Below, in pieces: positions 8,944 through 17,487 of a DNA stretch of 40,013 bases. Source of the stretch: DASTCC01 sp035711465 (GTDB lineage Bacteria > Acidobacteriota > Vicinamibacteria > Vicinamibacterales > SCN-69-37); contig DASTCC010000571.1 of the NCBI GenBank assembly GCA_035711465.1, forward strand, positions 1 through 40,013. The letters are read 5' to 3'. Below the pieces are notes generated by a model. The model saw only the letters and a list, made by a program, of their open reading frames with translations. It did no database searches and was not told the origin of the DNA. The position numbers and the translations under genes are program-made. Numbering within the stretch: the stretch's first letter is position 1; every line of letters begins with the position of its first letter.

Positions 8944-9663
8944 TCACGACTGCCGCGCTGACCGCGACCCGCGCGCGCTGCGACGACCTGGCTTGATGCC
9001 GACGATGACCGCGAACGGCGATCGGCGCCAGGGCACGTCAACGGCGAAGCCGGCGCGCGTCAGCATCTTCACCTCATCGGCGAGCGGCATGTAGACGTCC
9101 TCGTCGGCCCACGACTCGTAGACGCGGCGGCCCTGCTCGCGGCCGCCGAACGACTTCGCCAGGTGCGTGACCCAGACGTCGAGATCGCGCGCGAAGCCCT
9201 CCGGCGTCGACGCCGGCGCGCAGTCCCCGCTGACCAGGACGCCGCCGGGCCGAACCGCGTCGAAGCAGGCGCGATAGAACCCCCGCTTCCGCGCCTGGGT
9301 GCGGATGTGATGCAGCGAGTAGCTTGCGACGATGGCATCGCACGCCGGGATCCGCGCGTCGAGAAAGCTGCCTTCGACCATCGTCACGCGCGAGGCGAGC
9401 GCGCCGAGCCGCGCCGAGGCCATCTGCATCATCCACCGATCGGCATCGATGCCCCACACCCGCGCCTGCGGCGCTTCGCCGAGACATGCCTTGGCGAGCG
9501 CGCCGGTGCCGATTCCCATATCGACGATCCGCCGAACCGGGCGCGAAGCGAACCCGAGCGCCCGCGCCACTTCGGCAATCAGCTCGTCGTAGAGCGGAAT
9601 CAGCGTGCGAATCTTGCGATCGTATTTCGCCGGCGAAATCTGAAGGTGCGATGCGACAGACAC
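8944..9663 (-). CDS. SAM-dependent methyltransferase
   Basis: 239 residues. Motif I VDMGIGTGALA is at about 47-57, with the acidic strand-2 end GIDAD (D73) and the motif II/III region CDAIVASYSLHHI. The post-motif segment 'VRPGGVLVSGD' is typical of class I small-molecule methyltransferases. The start is GTG at 9661-9663; no nearer ATG would keep the N-terminal helix. The C-terminus is basic (GRRSARGSRSARQS). It converges on the kinase gene with a 33-base gap and lies 57 bases downstream of the ADOP permease stop, so read-through from that gene is possible. Substrate unknown. Confidence 0.85.
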   Translation of the reverse strand: MSVASHLQISPAKYDRKIRTLIPLYDELIAEVARALGFASRPVRRIVDMGIGTGALAKACLGEAPQARVWGIDADRWMMQMASARLGALASRVTMVEGSFLDARIPACDAIVASYSLHHIRTQARKRGFYRACFDAVRPGGVLVSGDCAPASTPEGFARDLDVWVTHLAKSFGGREQGRRVYESWADEDVYMPLADEVKMLTRAGFAVDVPWRRSPFAVIVGIKPGRRSARGSRSARQS

Positions 9664-9720
9664 GGAGTCGTTTCCGTGCCAAGCCTATCCGAAAGCCGAT
9701 TGTGACTGAGGCCCGTCCCC

Positions 9721-12438
9721 CTAATCCGCGCGTAATGCGCTGAGCGGATCGACCCGCGCGGCGCGGCGCGCGGGCAGCGCGCTCGCCAGGATGCCTGTCG
9801 TCGCCAGCACGATGACGGCGCCGGTCAGGACGCGAAGGTCGCCGCCGTCGAGCTGGAACAGGAACGCGCTCAGGGCGCCGCTGAACCACCACGCGATCGC
9901 GCCGCCGATCGCGAGCCCGATCACGATCAGCCGGCCGGCCTGGCCAATCACCATCCGGACGAGCGTCGTCCGCGTCGCGCCGAGCGCCATCCGCACGCCG
10001 AACTCGCTGGTGCGCTGCGACACGAGGTAGGCCATCACGCCATAGATGCCGGCCGCGGCGATCACCAGGCCGAGGATGCCGAACAGCGCGAGCACGGCCA
10101 TGCTGAAACGGCGCTGTGCAATCAGGCGATCGAAGTAGCCCTCCATCGAGAGAACGTCGGGGCGCAGCCGCTGTTCGGGATTGACGCTCCAGATCGCCGA
10201 GCGGATGCCTGGCAGCACGCTCGCGGCGTCGCCCCGGGCGCGCACGACCAGAGTGAGGCTGGTGACCGACGACTGCTCGGTCGGCGCGTAGCCTTCGGGC
10301 CGCGACGGCGTCTCGGGACCGAGATGGCGAATATCGCCGACGACGCCGATCACCGTGTGCTCGATCTTGTTGATCGTCAGCCGCTGACCGATCGGCGGCT
10401 CGCCAGGCCAGTAGCGCTTCGCCGCCGCCTCGTTGAGCACGATCACCGGCGGCGCGCCGTCGACGTCCGTGCCATTCATCAGCCGGCCGGCACGGAGCGG
10501 CACGCGCAGCAGCTCGAGATAACCAAGAGTCACGCGCCGGATGTCCAGCTGGTCGTCGTCGCCTGTCAGCTCGCCGCGTTCGGGCAGCGTGACCAGCGTC
10601 CGGCTCCAGCTGCCGCTGAACGGCAGCCCGCCTTGCACGCCCGCCACCTCGTCGACGCCCGGCGCGCGCGCAATGGCCGCGACCATCTGGCGCGTATACT
10701 GCCGGCCGCGCGCGAAGGTCCCGGCCAGGTCGTTCTGATCGAAGGTGACGCCCACGCTGCCGGGCGTGATCACGCCGCGATAGTCGAACCCGGCGTCGAC
10801 GCGCAGCAGGTTGACGAAGCTGGCGATGAAGAGCCCGGCGCCGACGACGAGCAAGGTGGCCAGCGCCATCTCGGCCACGACCAGCGCCGATCGCGTCCGC
10901 TGTTTGGCCGCGCCGGCCGTCACCGATCGGCCGCCGTCGCGCAGCCCCCGCGAGATGTTCGGCCGTGACGAGTGCCACGCCGGCAGCAGTCCGAACATCA
11001 GGCCCGTGACGATGGCCGCGCCGGCGGCGACGAGCAGCACCCGCCAGTCGATCGCGATCGCGGCGACGCGCGGGATCCCCGCCGGCAGCCACGCCTTCAG
11101 CACCCGCACGCCGCCGGCGCCGACGATGACGCCGAGCATCGTCCCGGCGAGCGACAACACCAGGCTCTCGATCAGCACGCCGCGCATCAGCCGGACCCGG
11201 CCCGCGCCGAGCGCGGCGCGAATGCCGAGCTCACGGCTCTGCGACGTCGCCCGCGCCAGCATCAGGTTGGCGACGTTGGCGCAGGCGATGAGCAGCACGA
11301 ACGTCACCGCGCCGAGCAACATCAGCATCCACCGTCGGACGTCCGGAGCGACGAACTGCTCCTGCAGCGGAATCACCCGCCCGGTCCGGTCGCCGTACCA
11401 CTTCGGATGTTCGGCCGCGAGCGCTTTGGCGAGCTGCACGACCTCGCCGTTCGCGGCGGCGATCGACACGCCGGGCTTGAGCCGCGCGATCGCGAGGTAG
11501 TTGTAGGTGCGATTGCCGTGCTCGCGTGTCTTGTCGGCCGCGGTGAAGTGCACGGGCACGAAGAGCTCGGCCGGCTGCGGACTCGAGACCGGATACGAGA
11601 ACGATTGCGGCAGGACGCCGACGATCTCCCACCGTTTCTCGTTCAGGTCGATGGTGCGTCCGACCACGTCCAGCGCACCGCCGAACTGGCGCTGCCAGAA
11701 CGGATAGCTCAGCATCACAACCTGGCGCGACGCGGTTTCGTCCTCGGCAACGAAGTCGCGGCCGAGCAGCGGGCGGACGCGCAGCACGTCGAAGAACTCC
11801 GGCGTCACCGACCGCGCCGTCGCGTCAGCCGGTTCGCCGGCCTCGTTCTGGAGGCGGAATCGGGCATTGCCGACGATCGCCATGCCCTGGTACGACTGCA
11901 GCCGGCTGCGCCAGTCGAGATAGTTCTGCGCCGTCGTCGCGCCGCTGCCGAAGGTCGTGGACCGGGCGGGATCGTGTTCGAGGACGGCGACGAGACGGTC
12001 GTGCTCGTCGAACGGCAGCGCGCGCAGCACGACGGCGTCGACGACCGAGAAGATCGCGGTGCTCGCGCCGATGCCGAGCGCGAGCACGAGCAGCGCCACG
12101 GTGGTGAATCCGGGCGCCTTGGCCAGCGAGCGGACGGCGAACCGGACGTCGTTCAGGATCGATTGCCAGTGAAACATGACGGTCTCCCTGAAGCCCGCGC
12201 GTCCGTGCCGGACGCGTTCGAGCTGATGCTGAGGAATCACACCTGTGGCCGCCTGGGCGAGTTCGCGCAGCGCGACGGCGGCAAACGCCAGTCGGGTGGC
12301 GGCGCCGTCCAGGTCTTCGCGCGCCGACGCGATCACTTCACGCTCGAAGCGATCGCGGAAACGCGCCGGGTAGGCGTACAGAATCCAGCGCAGCAGGCGC
12401 TCGACGACGCGCACGCCGCGCTGCCGGACGCCGGTCAT
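9721..12438 (-). CDS. ADOP-type ABC permease (MacB/FtsX family)
   Basis: 905 residues, the size of acidobacterial duplicated orphan permeases. A roughly 85-residue soluble N-terminal region (RWILYAYPARFRDRFEREV) precedes the first membrane helix (about 111-133, ending GIGASTAIFSVVDAV). Two MacB/FtsX repeats follow: a periplasmic domain, three helices around 365-485 with IACANVANLMLAR, then a second periplasmic domain and three C-terminal helices. The protein ends with LPARRAARVDPLSALRAD, the family signature. MacB-like permeases transmit mechanical motion across the inner membrane in export or signalling. No ATPase gene is adjacent, as usual for ADOPs. The start overlaps the PadR stop by 4 bases (ATGA), so the two genes form an operon. 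Confidence 0.93.
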   Translation of the reverse strand: MTGVRQRGVRVVERLLRWILYAYPARFRDRFEREVIASAREDLDGAATRLAFAAVALRELAQAATGVIPQHQLERVRHGRAGFRETVMFHWQSILNDVRFAVRSLAKAPGFTTVALLVLALGIGASTAIFSVVDAVVLRALPFDEHDRLVAVLEHDPARSTTFGSGATTAQNYLDWRSRLQSYQGMAIVGNARFRLQNEAGEPADATARSVTPEFFDVLRVRPLLGRDFVAEDETASRQVVMLSYPFWQRQFGGALDVVGRTIDLNEKRWEIVGVLPQSFSYPVSSPQPAELFVPVHFTAADKTREHGNRTYNYLAIARLKPGVSIAAANGEVVQLAKALAAEHPKWYGDRTGRVIPLQEQFVAPDVRRWMLMLLGAVTFVLLIACANVANLMLARATSQSRELGIRAALGAGRVRLMRGVLIESLVLSLAGTMLGVIVGAGGVRVLKAWLPAGIPRVAAIAIDWRVLLVAAGAAIVTGLMFGLLPAWHSSRPNISRGLRDGGRSVTAGAAKQRTRSALVVAEMALATLLVVGAGLFIASFVNLLRVDAGFDYRGVITPGSVGVTFDQNDLAGTFARGRQYTRQMVAAIARAPGVDEVAGVQGGLPFSGSWSRTLVTLPERGELTGDDDQLDIRRVTLGYLELLRVPLRAGRLMNGTDVDGAPPVIVLNEAAAKRYWPGEPPIGQRLTINKIEHTVIGVVGDIRHLGPETPSRPEGYAPTEQSSVTSLTLVVRARGDAASVLPGIRSAIWSVNPEQRLRPDVLSMEGYFDRLIAQRRFSMAVLALFGILGLVIAAAGIYGVMAYLVSQRTSEFGVRMALGATRTTLVRMVIGQAGRLIVIGLAIGGAIAWWFSGALSAFLFQLDGGDLRVLTGAVIVLATTGILASALPARRAARVDPLSALRAD

Positions 12439-12764
12439 CGTTCGCGCATCCCGCCAGCGCGGGCGGCGTGGAGCACGCGCTCGAGCCGCCGGAGCTCACC
12501 GCTGAGGGCGCGGCGCCCGGCCGCCGTGATCGCGTAGTACCGCCGCCGCTCGTCGTCGAGCGCCGGCGCCGGCCGGGTGCGCTGCTCCTCGATCAGGCCG
12601 TCGTCGAGCAGCTGCCCGAGCAGCCGGTAGAGCGTGGTCGAACCGAGGCGGACATCGCCGCCGGTGCGTTCGGCGACATCCTTCTTGATGGCGTAGCCGT
12701 GGCGTGCGCTTTCGGCCAGGCTGGCGAGGATGAGGACGGTGTGCGGCGACGGCAATGTACCCAT
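12435..12764 (-). CDS. PadR-family transcriptional regulator
   Basis: 109 residues from ATG 12764. The N-terminal winged helix has ILASLAESARHGYAIKKDVAERTGG and the strongly conserved TTLYRLLGQLLDDGLIEE, followed by the RRRYYAITAAGRRAL wing. PadR proteins are dimeric repressors often released by small ligands. In Acidobacteriota they are commonly paired with ADOP permeases, as here. The reading frame extends 13 codons further upstream, but MGTLPSPHTVLIL is the normal start, and a CATAGT box lies 9 bases before it. It is divergent from the 94-residue protein gene, so the 70-base gap at 12765-12834 holds promoters for both. Confidence 0.9.
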   Translation of the reverse strand: MGTLPSPHTVLILASLAESARHGYAIKKDVAERTGGDVRLGSTTLYRLLGQLLDDGLIEEQRTRPAPALDDERRRYYAITAAGRRALSGELRRLERVLHAARAGGMRER

Positions 12765-12773
12765 GTCGGCTCT

Positions 12774-12779
12774 ACTATG
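12774..12779 (-). promoter_or_regulatory. CATAGT -10-like box of the PadR/ADOP operon
   Basis: CATAGT on the minus strand ends 9 bases before the ATG at 12764, with no Shine-Dalgarno sequence between. It is a weaker member of the near-start -10 group seen in this window. Confidence 0.35.
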
Positions 12780-12822
12780 CCCACAATGGCCACAGTTGAT
12801 CAAGCCCCGGGTTGCCTTCGCT

Positions 12823-12828
12823 GATAAT
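12823..12828 (+). promoter_or_regulatory. GATAAT -10-like box, candidate leaderless promoter
   Basis: GATAAT ends 6 bases before the ATG at 12835, and no ribosome binding site is present. It has the same spacing as the boxes at 3423, 14097 and 39935. Confidence 0.5.
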
Positions 12829-12834
12829 CGGTTG

Positions 12835-13119
12835 ATGACGCTGGGCGAGTTTCGTGCGTCCCTCGACGCCGCGAGCGCTCCGACGCTGTCGCCGCTTCTC
12901 CTTGCCCTGTGGCATGACGCCCGGGGCGACTGGGAGCGGGCACATCAGATCACTCAGGACATCGAAAGCGCGCAGGCCGCGTGGGTCCACGCGTACCTGC
13001 ACCGCAAGGAAGGCGACGCCGGCAACGCCGCCTACTGGTATCGGCGCGCCGGACAACCCATCGCCGCTGATTCACTCAAAGAGGAATGGACCCGCATCGT
13101 CACTGCGCTGCTGGCGTGA
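12835..13119 (+). CDS. Small conserved hypothetical protein, TPR-like
   Basis: 94 residues: two or three helices with LLLALWHDARGDWERAHQI, AAWVHAYLHRKEGDAGNAAYW and YRRAGQPIAADSLKEEW. The A-W-V-H-A-Y-L-H-R-K-E-G-D-x-x-N-A-x-Y-W-Y-R-R-A-G block is one I recognise as a recurrent small hypothetical protein across several phyla. The helix pairs resemble a single TPR/Sel1-like unit. No enzyme motif is seen. The frame is open further 5', but ATG 12835 starts the conserved part and has a GATAAT box 6 bases before it. The VOC gene starts 29 bases after its stop, so the two may be co-transcribed. Confidence 0.78.
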   Translation: MTLGEFRASLDAASAPTLSPLLLALWHDARGDWERAHQITQDIESAQAAWVHAYLHRKEGDAGNAAYWYRRAGQPIAADSLKEEWTRIVTALLA

Positions 13120-13148
13120 GGACCATGCTCGCTGCCCCGGAGCAATTC

Positions 13149-13541
13149 ATGACTGCATTCGCGCTGACCTGTCTCGATCATGTCGCTATCGCCGTCACCG
13201 ACGTCGAACGTTCGGCAGCCTGGTATGAGGACGTCCTGGGTCTCACCCGCATGCACGACGGCGTCTGGGGCGGCGTGCCGACAGTCGTCGCAGCCGGGAG
13301 CTCCGGACTCGCACTCTTCCCCGTTCAGGGATCGTCGCCTCGGCCCAGGCCCGGCCGCGACGTGCTGACGATGCGCCACTTCGCGTTTCGAACCGATGCC
13401 GCCAATTTCGCTCTTGTCAAAGCCGAGCTGACGAGACGGAAGATCGCGTTCGTCGAACAGGACCACCAGATCGCCCGATCGATCTATTTGACCGATCCTG
13501 ATGGCCATGAAGTCGAGATCACGACGTACGAGGTCGCGTAG
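13149..13541 (+). CDS. VOC-superfamily (glyoxalase/bleomycin-resistance fold) protein
   Basis: 130 residues from ATG 13149. The pattern is the usual VOC one: CLDHVAIAVTDVERSAAWYEDVLGL at the start, a middle TMRHFAFRT strand and a final DPDGHEVEIT. Putative metal ligands are H11, H77 and E123. VOC proteins include glyoxalase I, extradiol dioxygenases and fosfomycin or bleomycin resistance proteins; the activity cannot be assigned here. ATG 13149 has GGAG six bases upstream. An in-frame ATG at 13125 with a closer GAGG is the alternative start. It probably follows the 94-residue protein in one transcript. Confidence 0.86.
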   Translation: MTAFALTCLDHVAIAVTDVERSAAWYEDVLGLTRMHDGVWGGVPTVVAAGSSGLALFPVQGSSPRPRPGRDVLTMRHFAFRTDAANFALVKAELTRRKIAFVEQDHQIARSIYLTDPDGHEVEITTYEVA

Positions 13542-13553
13542 CCAGACGCTTGA

Positions 13554-14090
13554 CTACTCCCCGCCCCCCCTGCGCGCTGTCGATGGCGGCACGAGCCCGT
13601 TGAGCCGCAGGTAGGTCACGATGTTGCCGTAGTGCTCGTTGTCGTGGGCGATGTTGTAGGTGAGTGCGTAGCCCTTGGTAATCGCGGCGGTGCCGAACTT
13701 CGCCGGCTTGAGCAGGTCGGTGTCGCCGAGCTCGTAGGCGGCGTCGCAGAACGCGAGCGACTCCTTCAGCGCCGCGACCAGCTCTGCCTTGGTGGTCAGC
13801 GTCTCGTTGTTCCTCTTGTTGGGACTCGGCACCTCACGCGCCGCCGAGCAGAAGTTGTAGTGGGTGTTGGTGACGTGACCGACGAGCTGGCCGAACGTCC
13901 GGACATCCGCCGAGGGCTTGAAGGCGTATTTGTCCTCGGGCATGAGCTCGGCGGCCTCGAGGATGTTCTGGCGGATCGATCGGTAGAGCGACTTCATGCC
14001 GCCGGCAAGGCTGGTGACGTCCGCCGCTTGCGCGGCGTCCAGGGCCGGGGTGACGGTAGCAACAGTGGCGAGCAGGATCGCGGTCAGCAT
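13554..14090 (-). CDS. Exported DinB-fold protein
   Basis: 178 residues with a signal-like start (about 1-22, AALDAAQA). The body matches the DinB/YfiT four-helix bundle: helix 1 with SLYRSIRQNILEAAELMPEDKYAFKPSADVRTFGQLVGHV, which is the typical DinB opening, and a last helix with AHDNEHYGNIVTYLRL. The usual metal-site histidines can be placed at H72, H149 and H153. Several DinB-fold proteins are thiol-dependent transferases or hydrolases. Exported versions like this are frequent in Acidobacteriota and have no known substrate. A TAGACT box lies 6 bases before the start. The stop converges on the VOC gene with a 12-base gap. Confidence 0.85.
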   Translation of the reverse strand: MLTAILLATVATVTPALDAAQAADVTSLAGGMKSLYRSIRQNILEAAELMPEDKYAFKPSADVRTFGQLVGHVTNTHYNFCSAAREVPSPNKRNNETLTTKAELVAALKESLAFCDAAYELGDTDLLKPAKFGTAAITKGYALTYNIAHDNEHYGNIVTYLRLNGLVPPSTARRGGGE

Positions 14091-14096
14091 GCCGGG

Positions 14097-14102
14097 AGTC
14101 TA
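14097..14102 (-). promoter_or_regulatory. TAGACT -10-like box, candidate leaderless promoter
   Basis: TAGACT on the minus strand ends 6 bases before the ATG at 14090, with no ribosome binding site. It fits the TAnnnT-N6-start pattern. Confidence 0.5.
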
Positions 14103-14190
14103 CCGGCAACGCGCTGCCCGGCGGCGGACGATCGGCCCGTGCCGCGCGCCACGGCCAGACGTGGCGGGCACGACCCATCGCCGCGACGTC

Positions 14191-14430
14191 TCAGTGGACG
14201 TAGGCGCGAAGAAAGCGGTCGTCCGAGCCGCGGCGCAAGAAGCCCGTCGCCACCAGCACGTTGAGCATCGCCTCGCAGACTTCCGAGTCGATGCCGCAGA
14301 GCCGCGACGCCTGGAGCGGCGTGAGCGACAACGACGGCTGAGCGACGTACGCGTCCTTCAGGCGCTGCACGAGCGCTTCGAGGACACGCTGCGAGGCCGT
14401 GAGGCCCGGATCCAACGTAGGCCGATTCAT
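14191..14430 (-). CDS. Small hypothetical protein with a winged-helix-like pattern
   Basis: 79 residues from ATG 14430. The sequence SLTPLQASRLCGIDSEVCEAMLNVLVATGFLRRGSDDRFLRA has the shape of a winged-helix DNA-binding domain: a helix-turn-helix in which residues choose recognition after G-I-D, then a short wing. I recognise this as a small hypothetical protein type but cannot name a regulon. The frame is open 10 codons further upstream; the ATG at 14430 was chosen because it begins the conserved part. A sequence like a sigma-54 promoter (14488-14503) lies about 60 bases upstream. It could be a small regulator, but nothing in the sequence shows a target. Confidence 0.62.
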   Translation of the reverse strand: MNRPTLDPGLTASQRVLEALVQRLKDAYVAQPSLSLTPLQASRLCGIDSEVCEAMLNVLVATGFLRRGSDDRFLRAYVH

Positions 14431-14487
14431 GGCGGTGCAATCCTGCCGGGCGGGCGGCATTGCCCGCGAACGGCTGTCCGACGTTAT

Positions 14488-14503
14488 TGCACGGTCTGTG
14501 CCA
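14488..14503 (-). promoter_or_regulatory. Candidate sigma-54 promoter (isolated)
   Basis: On the minus strand TGGCACAGACCGTGCA has a full TGGCAC at -24, the GG-N10-GC spacing, and GTGCA at -12. It points to the small winged-helix-like gene at 14430. It lies far from the 27-38 kb cluster and is partly palindromic, so chance or another operator is possible. Confidence 0.35.
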
Positions 14504-14620
14504 GACAGCGAGGCAGAAGAATCGACTGCGATTTCACGAAGGATTCCGCGACGATCACGCGAACGTCACCCGCGGGTTTCCGCGGCGACGATCGTGAGGC
14601 CACAAGTACGAACGCGCCGA

Positions 14621-15712
14621 CTACTTGGCCGCGCCCGGCGCTGCCAGCAGCCCGGCGGGCGGCTTGCCCTGACTCTCGACGAGCATGCGCGCCAGCCGGT
14701 TGTCGATGGTCGCGCTGTTGCGCGCCTCGGTGAGATAGGCGGTGCGGAGCAGACGATCCTTGCGCTCGCGCAGACCGTCGCGAATCTGATCCTTGACGCC
14801 GGGCGCGGACAGATCGCGCTGGCCGGGCGCCTCGTGCGCGACCAGCAGGACGATCGTGTAGTTGCCGTTGACGATGATCGTGTTGACGTTGCCGGGCGTC
14901 ATCTTCAGGACCAGGTCGCGCAGCTGCGGCGGCGCCTGGCGAAGCGCCGTGTCGGGGATGAACCCGAGGTCGCCGCCGTTGGCCGCCGATTGCGGATCCT
15001 CCGAGTAATCGGCCGCCAGCTGCTGGAAGTCCGCCCCGGCCTTGAGCTTCTCGAAGATCATGCGCGTCTTCTGCTCGGCCTGCTGCGGCGAGCCGGCGTC
15101 GTCGTTCATCCGGTTGCGCGTCTGCGGACTGAGCCGCGGCGTCACGACGATCTGCGCGATCCGGTACTGCGCTTCGGCGATGTTGAACTGCGCCCGGTTC
15201 GCTTGAAAGAACGCCTCGATTTCGGCATCGGTCACCGCGGCCTTGGCGACGACGTCGCGCTCGAGCAGCTTGTTGACGATGAGCTCGCGGCGGATGACGG
15301 CGCGCACGTCCTCGCGGGTGAGGTTGCGATCGCTCAGCTGCCGGCTCATCGCCTCGTCGGTCATCGTGCCGCGCTTCTCGGCGAAGGCCTTGTCCACTTC
15401 CTCTTCGGTCACCTCGATGCCGGAGGCGCGGGCGCGGGCCATCAGGATGTTCTGCGTGATCAGCTCCTCGAGCACGCCCATCTGCGCGACCAGCCGCTCT
15501 TCGTCGGAGGGCGGCTTCTCGGTCCGCTGCACCGCCGCGCGATAGGCCCTCTCGACGTCGTCGCGAAGAATCTCGCGGCCATCGACGATGGCCCAGGCAT
15601 CGGGCGACGGCGCCCGGCCGCCGCCGCACGCGGCCAGAACGAGCGCGCTCGCGATGGCGAGCGCCGATACCTGCGAGCCTCGTGCACCGAACCTACTTTG
15701 CGGATGTTTCAC
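14621..15712 (-). CDS. Parvulin-type peptidyl-prolyl isomerase lipoprotein (SurA/PpiC-like)
   Basis: 363 residues from GTG 15712. A lipobox (LVLAAC, lipidated Cys at about 29) follows a hydrophobic segment, so it should be anchored in a periplasm-facing membrane leaflet. The SurA-like N-terminal helical chaperone part covers about 35-175 (ILRDDVERAYRAA, LITQNILMARARASGIEVTEEEVDKAF). A PpiC/rotamase domain covers about 180-290, with YRIAQIVV and the SEDPQSAANGGDLGFI signature. These proteins help outer-membrane proteins fold. GAGG lies 6 bases before the GTG; an in-frame TTG at 15724 is the alternative. It lies 88 bases after the ABC permease stop and may share that transcript. Confidence 0.9.
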   Translation of the reverse strand: MKHPQSRFGARGSQVSALAIASALVLAACGGGRAPSPDAWAIVDGREILRDDVERAYRAAVQRTEKPPSDEERLVAQMGVLEELITQNILMARARASGIEVTEEEVDKAFAEKRGTMTDEAMSRQLSDRNLTREDVRAVIRRELIVNKLLERDVVAKAAVTDAEIEAFFQANRAQFNIAEAQYRIAQIVVTPRLSPQTRNRMNDDAGSPQQAEQKTRMIFEKLKAGADFQQLAADYSEDPQSAANGGDLGFIPDTALRQAPPQLRDLVLKMTPGNVNTIIVNGNYTIVLLVAHEAPGQRDLSAPGVKDQIRDGLRERKDRLLRTAYLTEARNSATIDNRLARMLVESQGKPPAGLLAAPGAAK

Positions 15713-15800
15713 GGCGGTCCTCAACCGATGCCCCGGCGCGAGCTCCGAGCCAGGCTGGTCGGAAAGATATCACCGGTTCTCACGGCCGGCAGCGGGCCGG

Positions 15801-16556
15801 CTACTCCCATCGGAACCATCGCGCCGCGAGCACGGTGCACACGGCAAAGACGGCCGCCAGTCCGGCCAGGTCGCCGGAGTGCGCCAGCCACGAGTCGCCG
15901 GTCCATGCGCCGCGCATCAGCGACACCGCGTAGCTCGCCGGCGTGAGGTGGGACAACAGCTGCAGGACGCCAGGCATCCGCTCGATCGGCGCGAACAGAC
16001 CCGAGATGCCGATCATCGGGTAGAGCACGATCGTGCCGATCGGCTGCGCGAACCGCGCCGTCGGCGCCACGCTGGCGAGCAGGAAGCCGAGCGACAGGAT
16101 GCTGAGCGTGCTGACGATCGTCGCCGCGGTGAACGGGATCCAGGGCACGGGCACGTCCACGGGCAGGTAGCGCTTGCCGAGCGCCAGCGTCAGCAGCAGC
16201 GTCGCGGCGGTGAACGCGAGCTTGACGAGCACGTGCGCGGTCAGGATCGTCAGCGGCCGGAGCGGCGTCGCCCGCAGGCGTTTCAGAATGCCGCTCTCGC
16301 GGTAGATCGCGATGATCGTCACCAGCGAGAGCACCGCGCTGATCGCGATCAGCAGCGCCGCGAACACGGCCAGGTCGACGCCGACGATGCCGGTCTGCCC
16401 TTCCGGGGCGCTGAGATCGCCCGCGAACATCCGGCCGATGACGACGAAGACGAAGACCGGCACGAACACGGCGCCGATCACGCCGAGCGGCTCGCGCAGG
16501 AAGATCTTGATCTCCAGCCACGTCAGGCCGAGCAGGCCGCGGAAATACTGCATCAT
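15801..16556 (-). CDS. ABC-2 type transporter permease
   Basis: 251 residues with six hydrophobic helices in the ABC-2 arrangement. After a short cytoplasmic start (MMQYFRGLLGLTWLEIKIFLREP) come a first helix near 25-45, two more before a coupling region (YRESGILKRLRATPLRP), and the family motif LGFLLASVAPTARFAQPIGTIVLYPMIGISGLFAP in the fourth and fifth helices. The R-E-S-G-I-L-K-R-L-R-A-T-P-L block is characteristic of DrrB/NodJ-like permeases. Its start overlaps the ATPase stop (ATGA at 16553-16556). It forms an exporter with that ATPase; the substrate is unknown. Confidence 0.92.
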   Translation of the reverse strand: MMQYFRGLLGLTWLEIKIFLREPLGVIGAVFVPVFVFVVIGRMFAGDLSAPEGQTGIVGVDLAVFAALLIAISAVLSLVTIIAIYRESGILKRLRATPLRPLTILTAHVLVKLAFTAATLLLTLALGKRYLPVDVPVPWIPFTAATIVSTLSILSLGFLLASVAPTARFAQPIGTIVLYPMIGISGLFAPIERMPGVLQLLSHLTPASYAVSLMRGAWTGDSWLAHSGDLAGLAAVFAVCTVLAARWFRWE

Positions 16557-17473
16557 TGACGCACCGAGTGGCCGGTCAGCTTCAGGAACACGTCCTCGAG
16601 CGTCGGCACGAAGGTCCGGAAGTCGGTGACGTCCATGCGGTGCGCGGCGAGACAGCCGATGATGCCGGTCATCACCTCGACCGACTGCGCGCGGATGACG
16701 ACGTTCGACCCGTCGCGCACCGCCGATTCCACGCCGGCAACCGCGCCCAGCCGCTCGACCGCGGCCGGGTCGGCCGTCTCGATGACGATGGTGCGCTCGG
16801 GACAGTGGCGGCGCACGAGCCCGGCCGGCGAATCGACGTCGACGATGCGGCCGTGATCGATGATGGCGACGCGGTCGCAGAGCCGCTCGGCCTCCTCCAT
16901 CAGGTGCGTCGTCAGGAATACCGTCTTGCCGCGCGCGCGGATGCCGCGGACGAGCTCCCAGATCGCACGACGCGCCTGCGGATCGAGGCCGGTCGTCAAC
17001 TCGTCGAGAAACACGACCTCGGGATCGTTGATGAGCGCGAGCGCGATGAACAGCCGCTGCTTCTGTCCGCCCGAGAGCGTCATGAACCAGGCCGACGCCT
17101 TGCCGCCGATGCCGAGCTGCGCGAGCAGCTGATGACCGTCGACCGGCCGCGGATAGAGCGACGACCAGAGCGCGATCGCTTCGCGCACGCGAATGCGCTT
17201 CTGGAGCTGCGCCTCCTGTAGCTGCACGCCGATGCGCAGCTGCAGCGCCGCGGTGTCCGTGAACGGGTCGAGCCCGAGCACGGCGACGCGTCCCGCATCG
17301 GGCTTGCGCAGCCCTTCGATGCATTCCATCGTCGTCGTCTTGCCGGCGCCGTTGGGGCCGATGAGGCCGAAGATCTCGCCGTCGAAGACCTCGAGCGAGA
17401 CGTCGTCGACGGCGCGCGTGGCGCCGTAGTGCTTGGAGAGGCCGGTAGCCTGGATGACGGCGCGCGCGGGCAT
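16553..17473 (-). CDS. ABC transporter ATP-binding protein
   Basis: 306 residues. Walker A GPNGAGKTT is at 39-47, the signature LSGGQKQR at 133-140, Walker B VVFLDE at 153-158 and the switch histidine at H190 (LTTH). The D-loop region reads DELTTGLDP, with Leu where most ABC proteins have Pro; this variant occurs in some exporters. A C-terminal extension (about 215-306) matches the DrrA-type domain ending in TLEDVFLKLTG. With the next gene it forms a two-gene exporter. It starts 14 bases after the Ser/Thr kinase stop, so all three genes are probably on one transcript and the kinase may control the exporter. Confidence 0.94.
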   Translation of the reverse strand: MPARAVIQATGLSKHYGATRAVDDVSLEVFDGEIFGLIGPNGAGKTTTMECIEGLRKPDAGRVAVLGLDPFTDTAALQLRIGVQLQEAQLQKRIRVREAIALWSSLYPRPVDGHQLLAQLGIGGKASAWFMTLSGGQKQRLFIALALINDPEVVFLDELTTGLDPQARRAIWELVRGIRARGKTVFLTTHLMEEAERLCDRVAIIDHGRIVDVDSPAGLVRRHCPERTIVIETADPAAVERLGAVAGVESAVRDGSNVVIRAQSVEVMTGIIGCLAAHRMDVTDFRTFVPTLEDVFLKLTGHSVRQ

Positions 17474-17487
17474 GCGGACGGCAGGGG

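Noticed and set aside
9661..9682. TGGCACGG before the methyltransferase gene as a sigma-54 site
   Set aside because: The -12 position reads AC instead of GC with no TT, and it almost touches the start codon.
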